A DNA stretch of 64,000 bases. Source: Iamia sp038233075. Lineage in GTDB: Bacteria; Actinomycetota; Acidimicrobiia; Acidimicrobiales; Iamiaceae. Where the stretch lies: NCBI GenBank assembly GCA_038233075.1, contig JBBSMQ010000014.1:30641-94640 (forward strand), read 5' to 3'. Made by a program: the position numbers and the translations under genes. The notes beneath the pieces are model-generated. The model saw only the letters and a program-made list of their open reading frames with translations. It was not told where the DNA came from and searched no databases. This document shows, in pieces, positions 7,880-15,303 of the stretch (position 1 is its first letter; each line of letters begins with the position of its first letter).

Positions 7880-8016
7880 GTTCACATTGCGTTCACGACG
7901 TCGGGGACCCGAGCGTGACCGTCGATCTCCGGTCGATCCGGGTCCGCCGCTACCCTTGCCCGGGCACCGCAAGGGGCGTTCACACCACGTTCACATTCGG
8001 GAAACGGGTGTGACAC
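7880..8016. promoter_or_regulatory. GlnR-like operator arrays in the glnA/glnII divergent region
   Basis: Two GTTCAC copies exactly 11 bp apart lie at 7880-7885 and 7891-7896. A second array follows in 11-bp steps: GTTCAC (7978), GTTCAC (7989), GGAAAC (8000) and TGACAC (8011). The second array reads TTCAC-n6-TTCAC-n6-GAAAC-n6-GACAC, close to the known GlnR box pattern of gTnAC and GaAAC half-sites with 6-nt spacers. The first pair sits near -50 to -66 of the glnA start. A -10 TACCCT (7951-7956) and a weaker CATCGT (8027-8032) could drive glnII. Binding by the adjacent GlnR is inference. Confidence 0.7.
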
Positions 8017-8075
8017 GGCTGGCTGGCATCGTCCTGCGGTCCCCCTGCTCACCTCTCGAGAGAAGGAAGTCGCCC

Positions 8076-9083
8076 GTGGCGATCAAGGCCGAGTACATCT
8101 GGATCGACGGCACCGAGCCGGCGGCCCGCCTGCGGTCCAAGACCAAGGTCATGGCCGAGGCCCCGAAGGAGTGGCCCATCTGGGGCTTCGACGGGTCCAG
8201 CACCAACCAGGCCCCGGGCGACCAGTCCGACTGCGTCCTGAAGCCGGTCCGGGTGGTCCCCGACCCCATCCGGGGCGGTGACAACGTCCTGGTGATGTGC
8301 GAGGTGATGCTCATCGACATGACACCCCACCCCACCAACACCCGTGCTGCTCTGCGGGCCGTGGCCGAGCAGTACGCCGACCAGGAGCCGCTGTTCGGCA
8401 TCGAGCAGGAGTACACGTTCTTCTCCGACGGCCACCCGCTCGGCTTCCCCAAGGGCGGCTTCCCTGCGCCCCAGGGCTTTTACTACTGCGGGGTCGGGGC
8501 CGATGAGGTCTACGGCCGCGACATCGTCGAGGCCCACCTCGAGGCCTGCCTCCAGGCCGGCCTCGCCATCTCGGGCATCAACGCCGAGGTCATGCCCGGT
8601 CAGTGGGAGTTCCAGGTGGGCCCGGTCGGTCCGCTGGAGGTGTCCGACGAGATGTGGCTGGCCCGCTGGCTGCTGTACCGCATCGCCGAGGACTTCGACG
8701 TAGCCGCCACGCTCGACCCCAAGCCGGTCAAGGGCGACTGGAACGGCGCTGGCGCCCACACCAACTTCTCCACCAAGGCCATGCGCGAGGGCTACGACGC
8801 CATCATCGCCGCCTGCGAGTCGCTCGGGGCGCCGGGCAAGGTCGAGGAGCACGTCGGTGGCTACGGCCCCGACATCGAGCACCGGCTCACCGGCCTGCAC
8901 GAGACCGCCCCGTGGGACGAGTTCAACTACGGCGTGTCCGACCGCGGCGCCTCGGTGCGCATCCCCTGGCAGGTAGCCCAGGACAAGAAGGGCTACATCG
9001 AGGACCGCCGGCCCAACGCCAACTGCGACCCCTACGTGGTGACCCGGCTGATCACCAACACGGTCTGCTCCGCCGCCCTCTGA
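8076..9083 (+). CDS. glnII: Type II (eukaryote-like) glutamine synthetase
   Basis: A 335-aa GSII, the form found in eukaryotes, rhizobia, Frankia and Streptomyces; it makes glutamine like GSI but is a shorter subunit not controlled by adenylylation. Diagnostic motifs are WGFDGSSTNQA, the metal-binding FGIEQEYTFF, AEVMPGQWEFQVGP, GDWNGAGAHTNFSTKAMRE and RRPNANCDPY. The GTG at 8076 is favoured because GAAGGAAG lies 7 nt upstream and the encoded VAIKAEYIW aligns with the family N-terminus; the open frame extends further upstream without similarity. It is divergent from the short GSI and followed by a strong hairpin. Confidence 0.94.
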   Translation: MAIKAEYIWIDGTEPAARLRSKTKVMAEAPKEWPIWGFDGSSTNQAPGDQSDCVLKPVRVVPDPIRGGDNVLVMCEVMLIDMTPHPTNTRAALRAVAEQYADQEPLFGIEQEYTFFSDGHPLGFPKGGFPAPQGFYYCGVGADEVYGRDIVEAHLEACLQAGLAISGINAEVMPGQWEFQVGPVGPLEVSDEMWLARWLLYRIAEDFDVAATLDPKPVKGDWNGAGAHTNFSTKAMREGYDAIIAACESLGAPGKVEEHVGGYGPDIEHRLTGLHETAPWDEFNYGVSDRGASVRIPWQVAQDKKGYIEDRRPNANCDPYVVTRLITNTVCSAAL

Positions 9084-9455
9084 CCTGACCACCGACGACG
9101 AAGGCCGGTCTCCCCCCGGGAGGCCGGCCTTCGTCGCGCCCGGCCGGAGGTGATCGTCGACGTCGTGTGACACGGGGGCCCCGGCATGCATGGAGAGGGT
9201 GAGACCACGCGTCATCGCTGATCTCGCCGGGGCCTCAGCTCCTGGTCGGGCCCCGTGCCCGTCCAGCGGGTCCGGGCGGCGGTGACGCTGTTCGGGGCCG
9301 GGTGTAGATGCGGTGCGGGGGCCGCATCCGCTCGCCGGATCTGGTCGGAGACCGCACCCATGGCACCCGGTCCGACCGCCGCTGCCGCCGAGGATCGTCT
9401 CGTGCCCCGGTGAGCCTCGGGTAGGTTCGCCTCGTCGTCGGCCATGGAGGTCCAC
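9084..9455. other. Non-coding stretch between glnII and glnA
   Basis: No coding ORF is supported in this 372-bp gap. It holds the hairpin at 9096-9136 and, at its right end, a -10 TAGGTT (9422-9427) followed by GGAGG (9446-9450), which sets the next glnA start at GTG 9456. The middle (about 9140-9415) shows no clear repeat or binding motif. Confidence 0.6.
9096..9136 (+). terminator. Strong terminator hairpin after glnII
   Basis: CGACGAAGGCCGG (9096-9108) pairs perfectly with CCGGCCTTCGTCG (9124-9136). The stem continues through a T·G wobble and CTCCC/GGGAG to a 3-nt loop, giving about 19 pairs. It begins 12 nt after the glnII stop. There is no U-run, as is usual for high-GC actinobacterial terminators. 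Confidence 0.85.
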
Positions 9456-10880
9456 GTGGAGCAGCGCACACCGTCCGAGGTGCTCGACACCATCAACGAC
9501 CAGGACGTCGCCTTCGTCGACTTCCGGTTCTCGGACCTGCCGGGGGTCATGCAGCACGTGACCATTCCGGCCTCGGTGCTCAACGAGGGCCACTTCGAGA
9601 CTGGCCACCCCTTCGACGGCTCGTCGGTGCGGGGGTTCCAGGAGATCCAGGAGTCGGACATGATCCTCGTGCCCGATCCCGACACCGGCTACCTCGACCC
9701 CTTCCGCCCCCACCCCACCTACGTGTTGCACTGCTTCGTGGCCGATCCGGTGACGGGGGAGAGCTACAGCCGCGACCCCCGCCACATCGCCCGCAAGGCC
9801 GAGCAGCACCTCTTTTCCACCGGTCTGGCCGACACCGCGTACTTCGGTCCCGAGCCGGAGTTCTTCGTGTTCGACGACGTGCGCTTCGAGACCCGGTCCA
9901 ACGGCTCGTTCTACGCCGTCGACAGCGACGAGGGGCAGTGGAACACGGGCCGCGACGAGCAGCCCAACCTCGGGTACAAGCCCCGGACGAAGCAGGGCTA
10001 CTTCCCGGTGCCTCCGATGGACCACCTCCACGACCTGCGCTCGCAGATGACGCTCAACCTGGAGCAGGTGGGCGTGCCCGTCGAGCTGCACCACCACGAG
10101 GTCGCGTCAGGCGGCCAGGGCGAGATCGGCATCCAGTTCGACACCCTGCTGGCCATGGCCGACAAGCTGATGACCTTCAAGTACGTGCTCAAGGCCACGG
10201 CCTGGGATGCGGGCAAGAGCCTGACGTTCATGCCCAAGCCCGTGTTCGAGGACAACGGCTCGGGCATGCACACCCACCAGTCGCTGTGGAAGGGCGGTGA
10301 GCCGCTCTTCTACGACGAGGGCGGCTACGCCGGGCTGTCGGACCTGGCCCGCTGGTACATCGGCGGTCTGCTCCACCACGCTCCGGCCTTGCTCGCCTTC
10401 ACCAACCCGACGACCAACAGCTTCAAGCGTCTGGTGCCGGGCTACGAGGCGCCGGTGAACCTCGTCTACAGCCAGCGCAACCGCTCGGCGTCGTGTCGCA
10501 TCCCGCTGGCCAACCTCTCGCCCAAGGCCAAGCGGGTCGAGTTCCGCTGCCCGGACTCGACGGCCAACCCGTACCTGGCCTTCAGCGCCATGCTGCTGGC
10601 CGGTCTCGACGGCATCGACAAGCGCATCGAGCCGCCCGATCCGGTGGACAAGGACCTCTACGACCTGCCGCCCGAGGAGCTGGCCGGCGTCCCCCAGGTA
10701 CCGGCTTCGCTCGAGGCCGCGCTCGACGCCCTCGAGGTCGACAGCGACTTCCTCCGCTCCGGCGACGTGTTCACCGACGACCTGCTGGACACGTGGGTCG
10801 CCTACAAGCGCACCCACGAGGTCGACGCCCTCCGCCTCCGCCCCCACCCTTACGAGTTCACCTTGTACTACGACGTCTAG
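9456..10880 (+). CDS. glnA: Type I glutamine synthetase, adenylylatable (GSI-beta, principal GlnA)
   Basis: A 474-aa GSI-beta, closely similar to mycobacterial GlnA1 along its length. Motifs: HPFDGSSVRGF, YFGPEPEFFVFD, DNGSGMHTHQSLW, NRSASCRIPLA, and the adenylylation loop VDKDLYDLPPEE with Tyr402 as the predicted target. This enzyme should be switched off by GlnE, whose gene lies at 36245-38926. The GTG at 9456 is chosen because GGAGG ends 5 nt upstream and the product then aligns with GlnA1; an in-frame ATG at 9444 overlaps that Shine–Dalgarno. Promoter TAGGTT at 9422. It has its own promoter, separate from the divergent glnA/glnII pair. Confidence 0.95.
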   Translation: MEQRTPSEVLDTINDQDVAFVDFRFSDLPGVMQHVTIPASVLNEGHFETGHPFDGSSVRGFQEIQESDMILVPDPDTGYLDPFRPHPTYVLHCFVADPVTGESYSRDPRHIARKAEQHLFSTGLADTAYFGPEPEFFVFDDVRFETRSNGSFYAVDSDEGQWNTGRDEQPNLGYKPRTKQGYFPVPPMDHLHDLRSQMTLNLEQVGVPVELHHHEVASGGQGEIGIQFDTLLAMADKLMTFKYVLKATAWDAGKSLTFMPKPVFEDNGSGMHTHQSLWKGGEPLFYDEGGYAGLSDLARWYIGGLLHHAPALLAFTNPTTNSFKRLVPGYEAPVNLVYSQRNRSASCRIPLANLSPKAKRVEFRCPDSTANPYLAFSAMLLAGLDGIDKRIEPPDPVDKDLYDLPPEELAGVPQVPASLEAALDALEVDSDFLRSGDVFTDDLLDTWVAYKRTHEVDALRLRPHPYEFTLYYDV

Positions 10881-10900
10881 GTCGAGGCTAATGCCTAGAC
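10875..10900 (+). terminator. Inverted repeat overlapping the glnA stop
   Basis: GTCTAGG (10875-10881) and CCTAGAC (10894-10900) flank a 12-nt loop and include the glnA stop codon. It may be the terminator, or a junction scar, because GC content falls immediately to its right. Confidence 0.4.
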
Positions 10901-11267
10901 CAATGTCCTCCGGCGCTGAATTGACTTGGCCCTCAAGGATCTCTCGCCACTGTGCGACAAGCCAGGGAGGCACTCAACCACTTCGCGACCAAATAGGAAC
11001 TCATCGACGTAGCGCATGTGGATCATGTCAACCATTCAACACAGGTAGGCCTTGCCCATGTTCCACCAGGTATGAAACGCGTCCACCATAAGGTAGTGCT
11101 TGACATCTATGAGATCGTTGCCGACCGGCTACTGTTGACTCATTGACGGGCGGAGCTCAAGCGGTGCCAGCACGCCCGACTGAGCCGCTCCTGGGTGCAC
11201 GTCGCGAACACCCTGTCGACGGGGCCGGCGCGCCGTTCTCGGTGCACGAAGCGGCAGACTGCTGCTC
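10881..11267. other. Low-GC non-coding/decayed stretch
   Basis: About 390 bp with base composition clearly below the rest of the window (near 55% GC by eye) and no intact gene. On the minus strand a broken reading frame is visible at 10895-11128 (separate entry). From 11140 to 11267 I see nothing recognisable. Confidence 0.5.
10895..11128 (-). pseudogene. Decayed ORF of unknown origin with a YVDE motif
   Basis: One minus-strand frame stays open for 78 codons apart from a single TGA. It encodes GNDLIDVKHYLMVDAFHTWW, then KAYLC, a stop, and MIHMRYVDEFLFGREVVE. A neighbouring frame continues as WLVAQWREILEGQVNSAPED, suggesting a further frameshift. The residues are not the Arg/Ala/Gly/Pro soup of shadow frames at this GC. 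RYVDEFL loosely recalls the [YF]xDD active site of reverse transcriptases (RYxDDF), with a GN about 34 residues upstream, but this is too little for an assignment. Confidence 0.4.
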
Positions 11268-11705
11268 ATGCTGTGGGTAACGGCGATGGCGACTGTCCTG
11301 TCGGCCGTTGCTGCTGCGTCGGCCGCCTGGGCAGCTCGGTCGACTCAGCAGATGGCCAGGACGGAGGCGGAGCGCGTTGAGACGGAGCGGTTGGCCGCCA
11401 AGCGCTCCACCATCTCGGCGAGTCTGCGGTCGAGCGGTGCTCTCTGGCTGCGCCTCGTGAACGAGGGCCCTGGCAGAGCCGACGGTGTTGCCGTTGAGGT
11501 GACTGCCGCCCTCGGTGGGGTGCTGGAGTTGGTTGCGCTGCCCGGCACCTTCCCTGTGGCGTTGCTCCCACGTCAGACCCTTGAGATGCCGGTCGTGGTA
11601 GCAGTCCGCCATCCACGACATGTGGTGGTCGGGTTGAGCGTCTCGTGGGCCGATGGGGCTGGCCAACATGAGCATGCAGTTCCGCTCACGGTCCCCTTCT
11701 CGTAG
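11268..11705 (+). CDS. Hypothetical membrane-anchored protein
   Basis: A 145-aa protein with an N-terminal hydrophobic segment (residues 1-22, LWVTAMATVLSAVAAASAAW) followed by a short basic/acidic stretch, RTEAERVETERLAAKR. A beta-rich domain follows, with ASLRSSGALWLRLVNEGPGRADGVAVEVTA resembling CARDB/Ig-like repeats that begin with an N-E-G-P turn. It is probably exported or anchored with the domain outside or at the membrane. ATG 11286 is an alternative start. No Shine–Dalgarno or TANNNT is evident. It lies in the accessory patch, and its function is unknown. Confidence 0.55.
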   Translation: MLWVTAMATVLSAVAAASAAWAARSTQQMARTEAERVETERLAAKRSTISASLRSSGALWLRLVNEGPGRADGVAVEVTAALGGVLELVALPGTFPVALLPRQTLEMPVVVAVRHPRHVVVGLSVSWADGAGQHEHAVPLTVPFS

Positions 11706-11844
11706 TGACGGCACCCCTTCAGCGCCCAAGCCGGGTCGTTGCCGAAGTCCCAGATCCCGATCCGGACCTGGTCGGCTGCAGCGCCAGGGACAAGGTGGCC
11801 GAGCGCAACGCCGGTAACCAGCGGCCTCGCCTACGATGAGAGGC

Positions 11845-12234
11845 ATGGCCAGCTCAGAGCAGGGCGCATATCGGTGGTCAGCGGACGGCCCGCGTCGGCG
11901 CCGCCCGGCCACCTACGCCCGGGAACGGCTGGCTCAGCTCGGGGGGGTCGACCCGGTCGAGGACGATGGCTCCCCGGCCCGGGCGCCGGTGCATGAGACC
12001 TTCGAGGGCACCGAGGCCGAGGTGCAGCTGCTCATCAGGGATCTGAAGGACCGCACGGACACGTCGCACTACTCGGAGCGGCGGCTCCGCATCAACGCCA
12101 CGGGGCCCAGGATGCGGGTCACCCCGGAGGAGTGGCGGGAGATGTTCACTGACTTGGAGCCGCCGACGCCCGACGACGTGCCGTGGCGGTTCCCGGGGCG
12201 CACTCCGCTCATCGACGATCGCCCGGGTGTTTGA
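11845..12234 (+). CDS. Hypothetical protein, candidate antitoxin partner
   Basis: A 129-aa hydrophilic protein with no recognised domain. The C-terminal half contains MRVTPEEWREMFTDLEPP and ends in GRTPLIDDRPGV. TACGAT lies 7 nt before the ATG at 11845, so it should be leaderless. Its stop overlaps the start of the following nucleotidyltransferase-fold gene (GTGTTTGA), the usual coupling of antitoxin and toxin. The role as antitoxin is inferred only from order, overlap and size. Confidence 0.6.
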   Translation: MASSEQGAYRWSADGPRRRRPATYARERLAQLGGVDPVEDDGSPARAPVHETFEGTEAEVQLLIRDLKDRTDTSHYSERRLRINATGPRMRVTPEEWREMFTDLEPPTPDDVPWRFPGRTPLIDDRPGV

Positions 12235-12763
12235 TCCCGACGCCTGGATCGAGCACCTCGATCGTCACGGGGTCGACTACATCATGGTCGGGGCTACGCA
12301 GCCTCCCTCCACGGCGCCCGGCGCCCGGCGTCCGACGTTTGACATCGACGTCGTTCCCCGGTGGGACACGGAGAACCTGACCCGCTTGTGCGTAGCGCTG
12401 CGGGAGGTCGATGCAGTGTCGACCACCGGACCTCGGACCGAAGGGACTGCCATCACGCCCGAAGTCCTCATCGACCGAGAGATCATGACGTGGAACACGT
12501 CCCTGGGTCGGATCGACACGATGGTCGGCATTCCCGATGCCGAGGGCATGCCGGTCGACTACGAGGCGCTCGAGCCGCGGACGACGACGGTGACCGATGC
12601 CCACCCGGTGGAGGTCCTCATCGCAGATCTGGGTGACATCGTGACATCGAAGATCTTCGCCGGGCGTCGCAAGGACACCGAGGCCCTGCCCGAGCTGCGC
12701 CGGCTGCTCCGGGCCGAGGAGGAGGCCGGACAGGATCCTCGGGCGCCCCGGGCGGGGGCATAG
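12227..12763 (+). CDS. Nucleotidyltransferase-fold protein (AbiEii/MNT-like)
   Basis: A 178-aa protein. The N-terminus, HGVDYIMVGAT, then RRPTFDIDVVPRW, matches the minimal nucleotidyltransferase pattern (hG, then R-x-T-x-D-h-D), giving Asp-x-Asp metal ligands. The C-terminal DIVTSKIFAGRRKDTEAL resembles the family's end motif (sKxxAgRxKD). Relatives act as toxins that transfer nucleotides to tRNA or other targets, and many are paired with a small upstream protein, as here. The usual second glycine of the G-[GS] motif is an alanine. The start GTG 12227 overlaps the upstream stop. It could instead be a solitary nucleotidyltransferase. Confidence 0.75.
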   Translation: MFDPDAWIEHLDRHGVDYIMVGATQPPSTAPGARRPTFDIDVVPRWDTENLTRLCVALREVDAVSTTGPRTEGTAITPEVLIDREIMTWNTSLGRIDTMVGIPDAEGMPVDYEALEPRTTTVTDAHPVEVLIADLGDIVTSKIFAGRRKDTEALPELRRLLRAEEEAGQDPRAPRAGA

Positions 12764-12899
12764 CGACTCCAGGCCGCAAGATGGGCCCCGGGCCAGCAGG
12801 ACGAGACCCCAACCTCCAGTTCACCGCGCGACGTCGGAGTCGGCCGCGATCATCCACCGCCCGAGGCACCGGCCGTCCTGGATGACCCGTTCGGCGTCG

Positions 12900-14003
12900 T
12901 CACCGCGATGGCGAGGTGTAGCCCTCGAGCGCATAGGGGTTGAGGATCTGGCGTCCCCACAGCTGTGATCGTTCGGCGCTCGTGAGCCGGGCCGAGTCGG
13001 CGGCGTCGTCCCAGCTGTCGTGGATGACCTCGAGCTGGTGGTCGATGATCGCTCGCGCTTGGGCGTCGGTGAGGTGGTAGGTCGCGGCGTGACCGGCGAG
13101 ACCAGCGAGCTGGCTGGCCCGGCCCCCGTCGGGCCCGTAGGCCATGGCCTGGGCAGCGGTGTTCCCGGTGCGCAGCTGCGGGCAGAGGTCGTAGGCGGGC
13201 GTGAGCGTGAGCTGGGTCCCGCCCCAGAACGCGGCGTGGTTGCGGGCGTGGTCGTCGGCGTTGGAGACGCAGACGTTGAACGATCCGGGCGAACAGCTCA
13301 CGCAGGGTTGCATCCGGCGCCGTGAAGCCCGCCCGGATCTCATCGGCGAGGTCGTGGTAGGTGGCGTAGCGGGCGAAGTGCTCGTCGAGTCGGAGGATGG
13401 TGAGGGCGGACACCATGAGGTGCCGGCGGCCGCTGCCCGGTCGGTCGAACCGGTCGACGAGGAGCACATCGTGGTGCAGAGACGTGGTGACCTCGGTGGC
13501 GGCCACATCCAGACGGCTCGACGGGCCAGGTCCATGGCGACACCCTCGGCCTTGACGACGGGGAACGGGTCCCGGGTCGAGGACAGCTTGGCGATGACCT
13601 TCCGGTCGCCGTCACTGAGCAGGACCTTGGGGCGGGCGCCACCGACGGAGGTGCCGTGCAACAGCGCGGCGTCGAGGTCGGGAGGCAGTGGCTCACCGGC
13701 GTCGAGCCGGTCCGCCGCTTCCACCATCGTGGCGAGCGTCCCGCCGGCCGCGCGCGGCGTGTAGCGGTCCGGGGCGGTCTGGAAGTCGAGCCCCCCGATC
13801 CGATCCGACCCGGACTCGAGCAGGTAGGTCAGCAGGTTCAGATCAGCGGTGTCGGCGTCGGCTTCGGGCCCGCCCGTGCGACGACGCAGGATCACCCGCT
13901 GGCCCCACGCGTCGGGACCGGCGTCGTCGATGCAGCCGGCGACGCGCAGGGCGCCGACGGGCGACTGCGGGCCGGGCTGGAGTGGCAGCTCGGGGGGCCT
14001 CAC
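12900..14003 (-). pseudogene. hipA: HipA-like serine/threonine kinase with two compensating frameshifts
   Basis: Homology to HipA is split between frames. Frame A gives GPDAWGQRVI, GGARPKVLLSDGDRKVIAKL and KAEGVAMDLARRA. The next 80 residues (VAATEVTTSLHHDVLLVDRF, ILRLDEHFARY) are in another frame. Then FNVCVSNADDHARNHAAFWGG, containing the catalytic Asp-Asp-His, returns to frame A. The joins need one extra G near 13516 and one G fewer near 13280. The first ~50-70 residues of a usual HipA are absent, and the start abuts the divergent dinB. No HipB antitoxin is adjacent. It is either a dying gene or a sequence carrying two single-base errors. Confidence 0.8.
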
Positions 14004-14012
14004 CGAATGTGT

Positions 14013-14028
14013 GCGAACATGTGTTTGT
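14013..14028. promoter_or_regulatory. LexA (SOS) box upstream of dinB
   Basis: GCGAAC-ATGT-GTTTGT fits the actinobacterial LexA consensus TCGAAC-N4-GTTCGA at most positions. It lies between the divergent hipA remnant and dinB, overlapping the dinB start region, where LexA would block transcription. Confidence 0.6.
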
Positions 14029-15217
14029 GTCCGAAGGGGCGGTGAGCCTGCATGCCGACCTCGATGCGTTCTACGCCTCGGTCGAACAGCGCGACGACCC
14101 GGCTCTGCGGGGACGGCCCGTCATCGTCGGCGGGGGCGTGGTCCTGGCCTGCAGCTACGAGGCGAAGGCCCGTGGCGTGGGCTCGGCCATGGGCGTCGGC
14201 CTGGCCCGGCGGCTGTGCCCCGAGGCAGTGGTGGTCACGCCTCGGTGGGAGGCCTACACGTCGGCCAGCCGGGCCGTGTTCGCCATCTTCGACGACACCA
14301 CCCCCTGGGTCGAGGGCCTGTCGATCGACGAGGCCTTCCTCGACGTGGGCGGGCTGGGCCGGGTGTCGGGAACGCCGGTGGAGATCGCCACCCGCCTCCG
14401 GGCCCGGGTCCTCGACGAGGTCCGGTTGCCCATCAGCGTCGGGGTGGCCCGGACCAAGTTCCTGGCCAAGGTGGCCAGCGCAGTCGCCAAGCCCGACGGC
14501 ATGGTGGTGGTCCCGCCCGACGGTGAGCTGGCCTTCCTCCACCCCCTGCCGGTGGAGCGGCTCTGGGGGGTCGGGCCCAAGACCGCGGCCCGGCTGCATG
14601 ACCGGGGGATCTCCTCTGTGGCCGAGGTGGCAGCCCTGGGGGAGGGGGTGCTGACGTCGATCCTGGGTCCGGGCACCGGCCGCCACCTCCATGCCCTGGC
14701 CCACAACCGGGACCCCCGACCCGTCGAGGTCGGTCGGCGGCGGCGCTCGGTGGGCGCGCAGAGCGCGCTGGGCCGAGGCCCGCGCTCGGCCGCCGACATC
14801 GACGCCGTCCTGGTCGCCCTGGTCGACCGGGTGACGGGACGGCTGCGCAAGGGCGGCCGCATCGGGCGCACAGTGGTGCTGCGGCTCCGCCTCGACGACT
14901 ACACCCGAGCCACCCGCTCCCGGACCTTCCCCCAGGCCACGGCGCACACACCGACGATCCTGGCCGCACTGCGCGAGCTGCTGGCGGCGGCCGCTCCGCT
15001 CGTCCGCGACCGGGGCCTCACCCTGCTGGGCATCACCGTCGCCAACCTCGCCCCCGACCATCCCGTGCAGCTGACCCTGCCCTTCGACGTGCAGAGTGGC
15101 AGCGCCCTCGACTGCGCGCTGGACGACGTGCGCGACCGCTTCGGTGGCAAGGCCGTCACCCGCACCGTCCTGCTCGGCCGCGACGTCGAGCCCTCCATCC
15201 CCCTCCTGCGAGAGTGA
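14027..15217 (+). CDS. dinB: DNA polymerase IV (Y-family translesion polymerase)
   Basis: A 396-aa Y-family polymerase. Catalytic motifs: SLHADLDAFYASVEQRDDPAL (first metal aspartate), ACSYEAKARGVGSAMG, LSIDEAFLDVGGL (Asp-Glu pair), and SVGVARTKFLAKVAS. These are followed by a helix-hairpin-helix (LWGVGPKTAARLHDRGI) and a little-finger domain. Pol IV copies past damaged bases with low fidelity. Candidate starts in frame are GTG 14021, 14027 and 14042; 14027 is a compromise and 14042 is equally possible. An SOS box at 14013-14028 suggests LexA control. The C-terminal QLTLPFD matches the clamp-binding QLxLPF pattern. Confidence 0.92.
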   Translation: MSEGAVSLHADLDAFYASVEQRDDPALRGRPVIVGGGVVLACSYEAKARGVGSAMGVGLARRLCPEAVVVTPRWEAYTSASRAVFAIFDDTTPWVEGLSIDEAFLDVGGLGRVSGTPVEIATRLRARVLDEVRLPISVGVARTKFLAKVASAVAKPDGMVVVPPDGELAFLHPLPVERLWGVGPKTAARLHDRGISSVAEVAALGEGVLTSILGPGTGRHLHALAHNRDPRPVEVGRRRRSVGAQSALGRGPRSAADIDAVLVALVDRVTGRLRKGGRIGRTVVLRLRLDDYTRATRSRTFPQATAHTPTILAALRELLAAAAPLVRDRGLTLLGITVANLAPDHPVQLTLPFDVQSGSALDCALDDVRDRFGGKAVTRTVLLGRDVEPSIPLLRE

Positions 15218-15303
15218 CCCGACCCGAAGCCAGCTCGGCGATCGTGGTGTGGTGGTCACCCTCGACGCTGACGCCCTCTCGCGTCGCGCCCTACGCTCGC
15301 GCC

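Noticed and set aside
9444..9455. ATG 9444 as the glnA start
   Set aside because: It overlaps the Shine–Dalgarno GGAGG that is correctly spaced for GTG 9456, and the extra residues have no counterpart in GlnA1.
8049..10097. A 682-codon minus-strand frame across glnII and glnA
   Set aside because: It spans two well-recognised glutamine synthetase genes and a terminator and has no domain; it is a shadow.
10895..11128. A diversity-generating retroelement
   Set aside because: Only a short YVDE-like segment is visible. There is no intact reverse transcriptase, no template/variable repeat pair and no accessory gene.
11706..11844. A minus-strand fragment RIGIWDFGNDPAWALKGC
   Set aside because: It looks protein-like but is short, has no start or stop of its own and matches no family I recognise.
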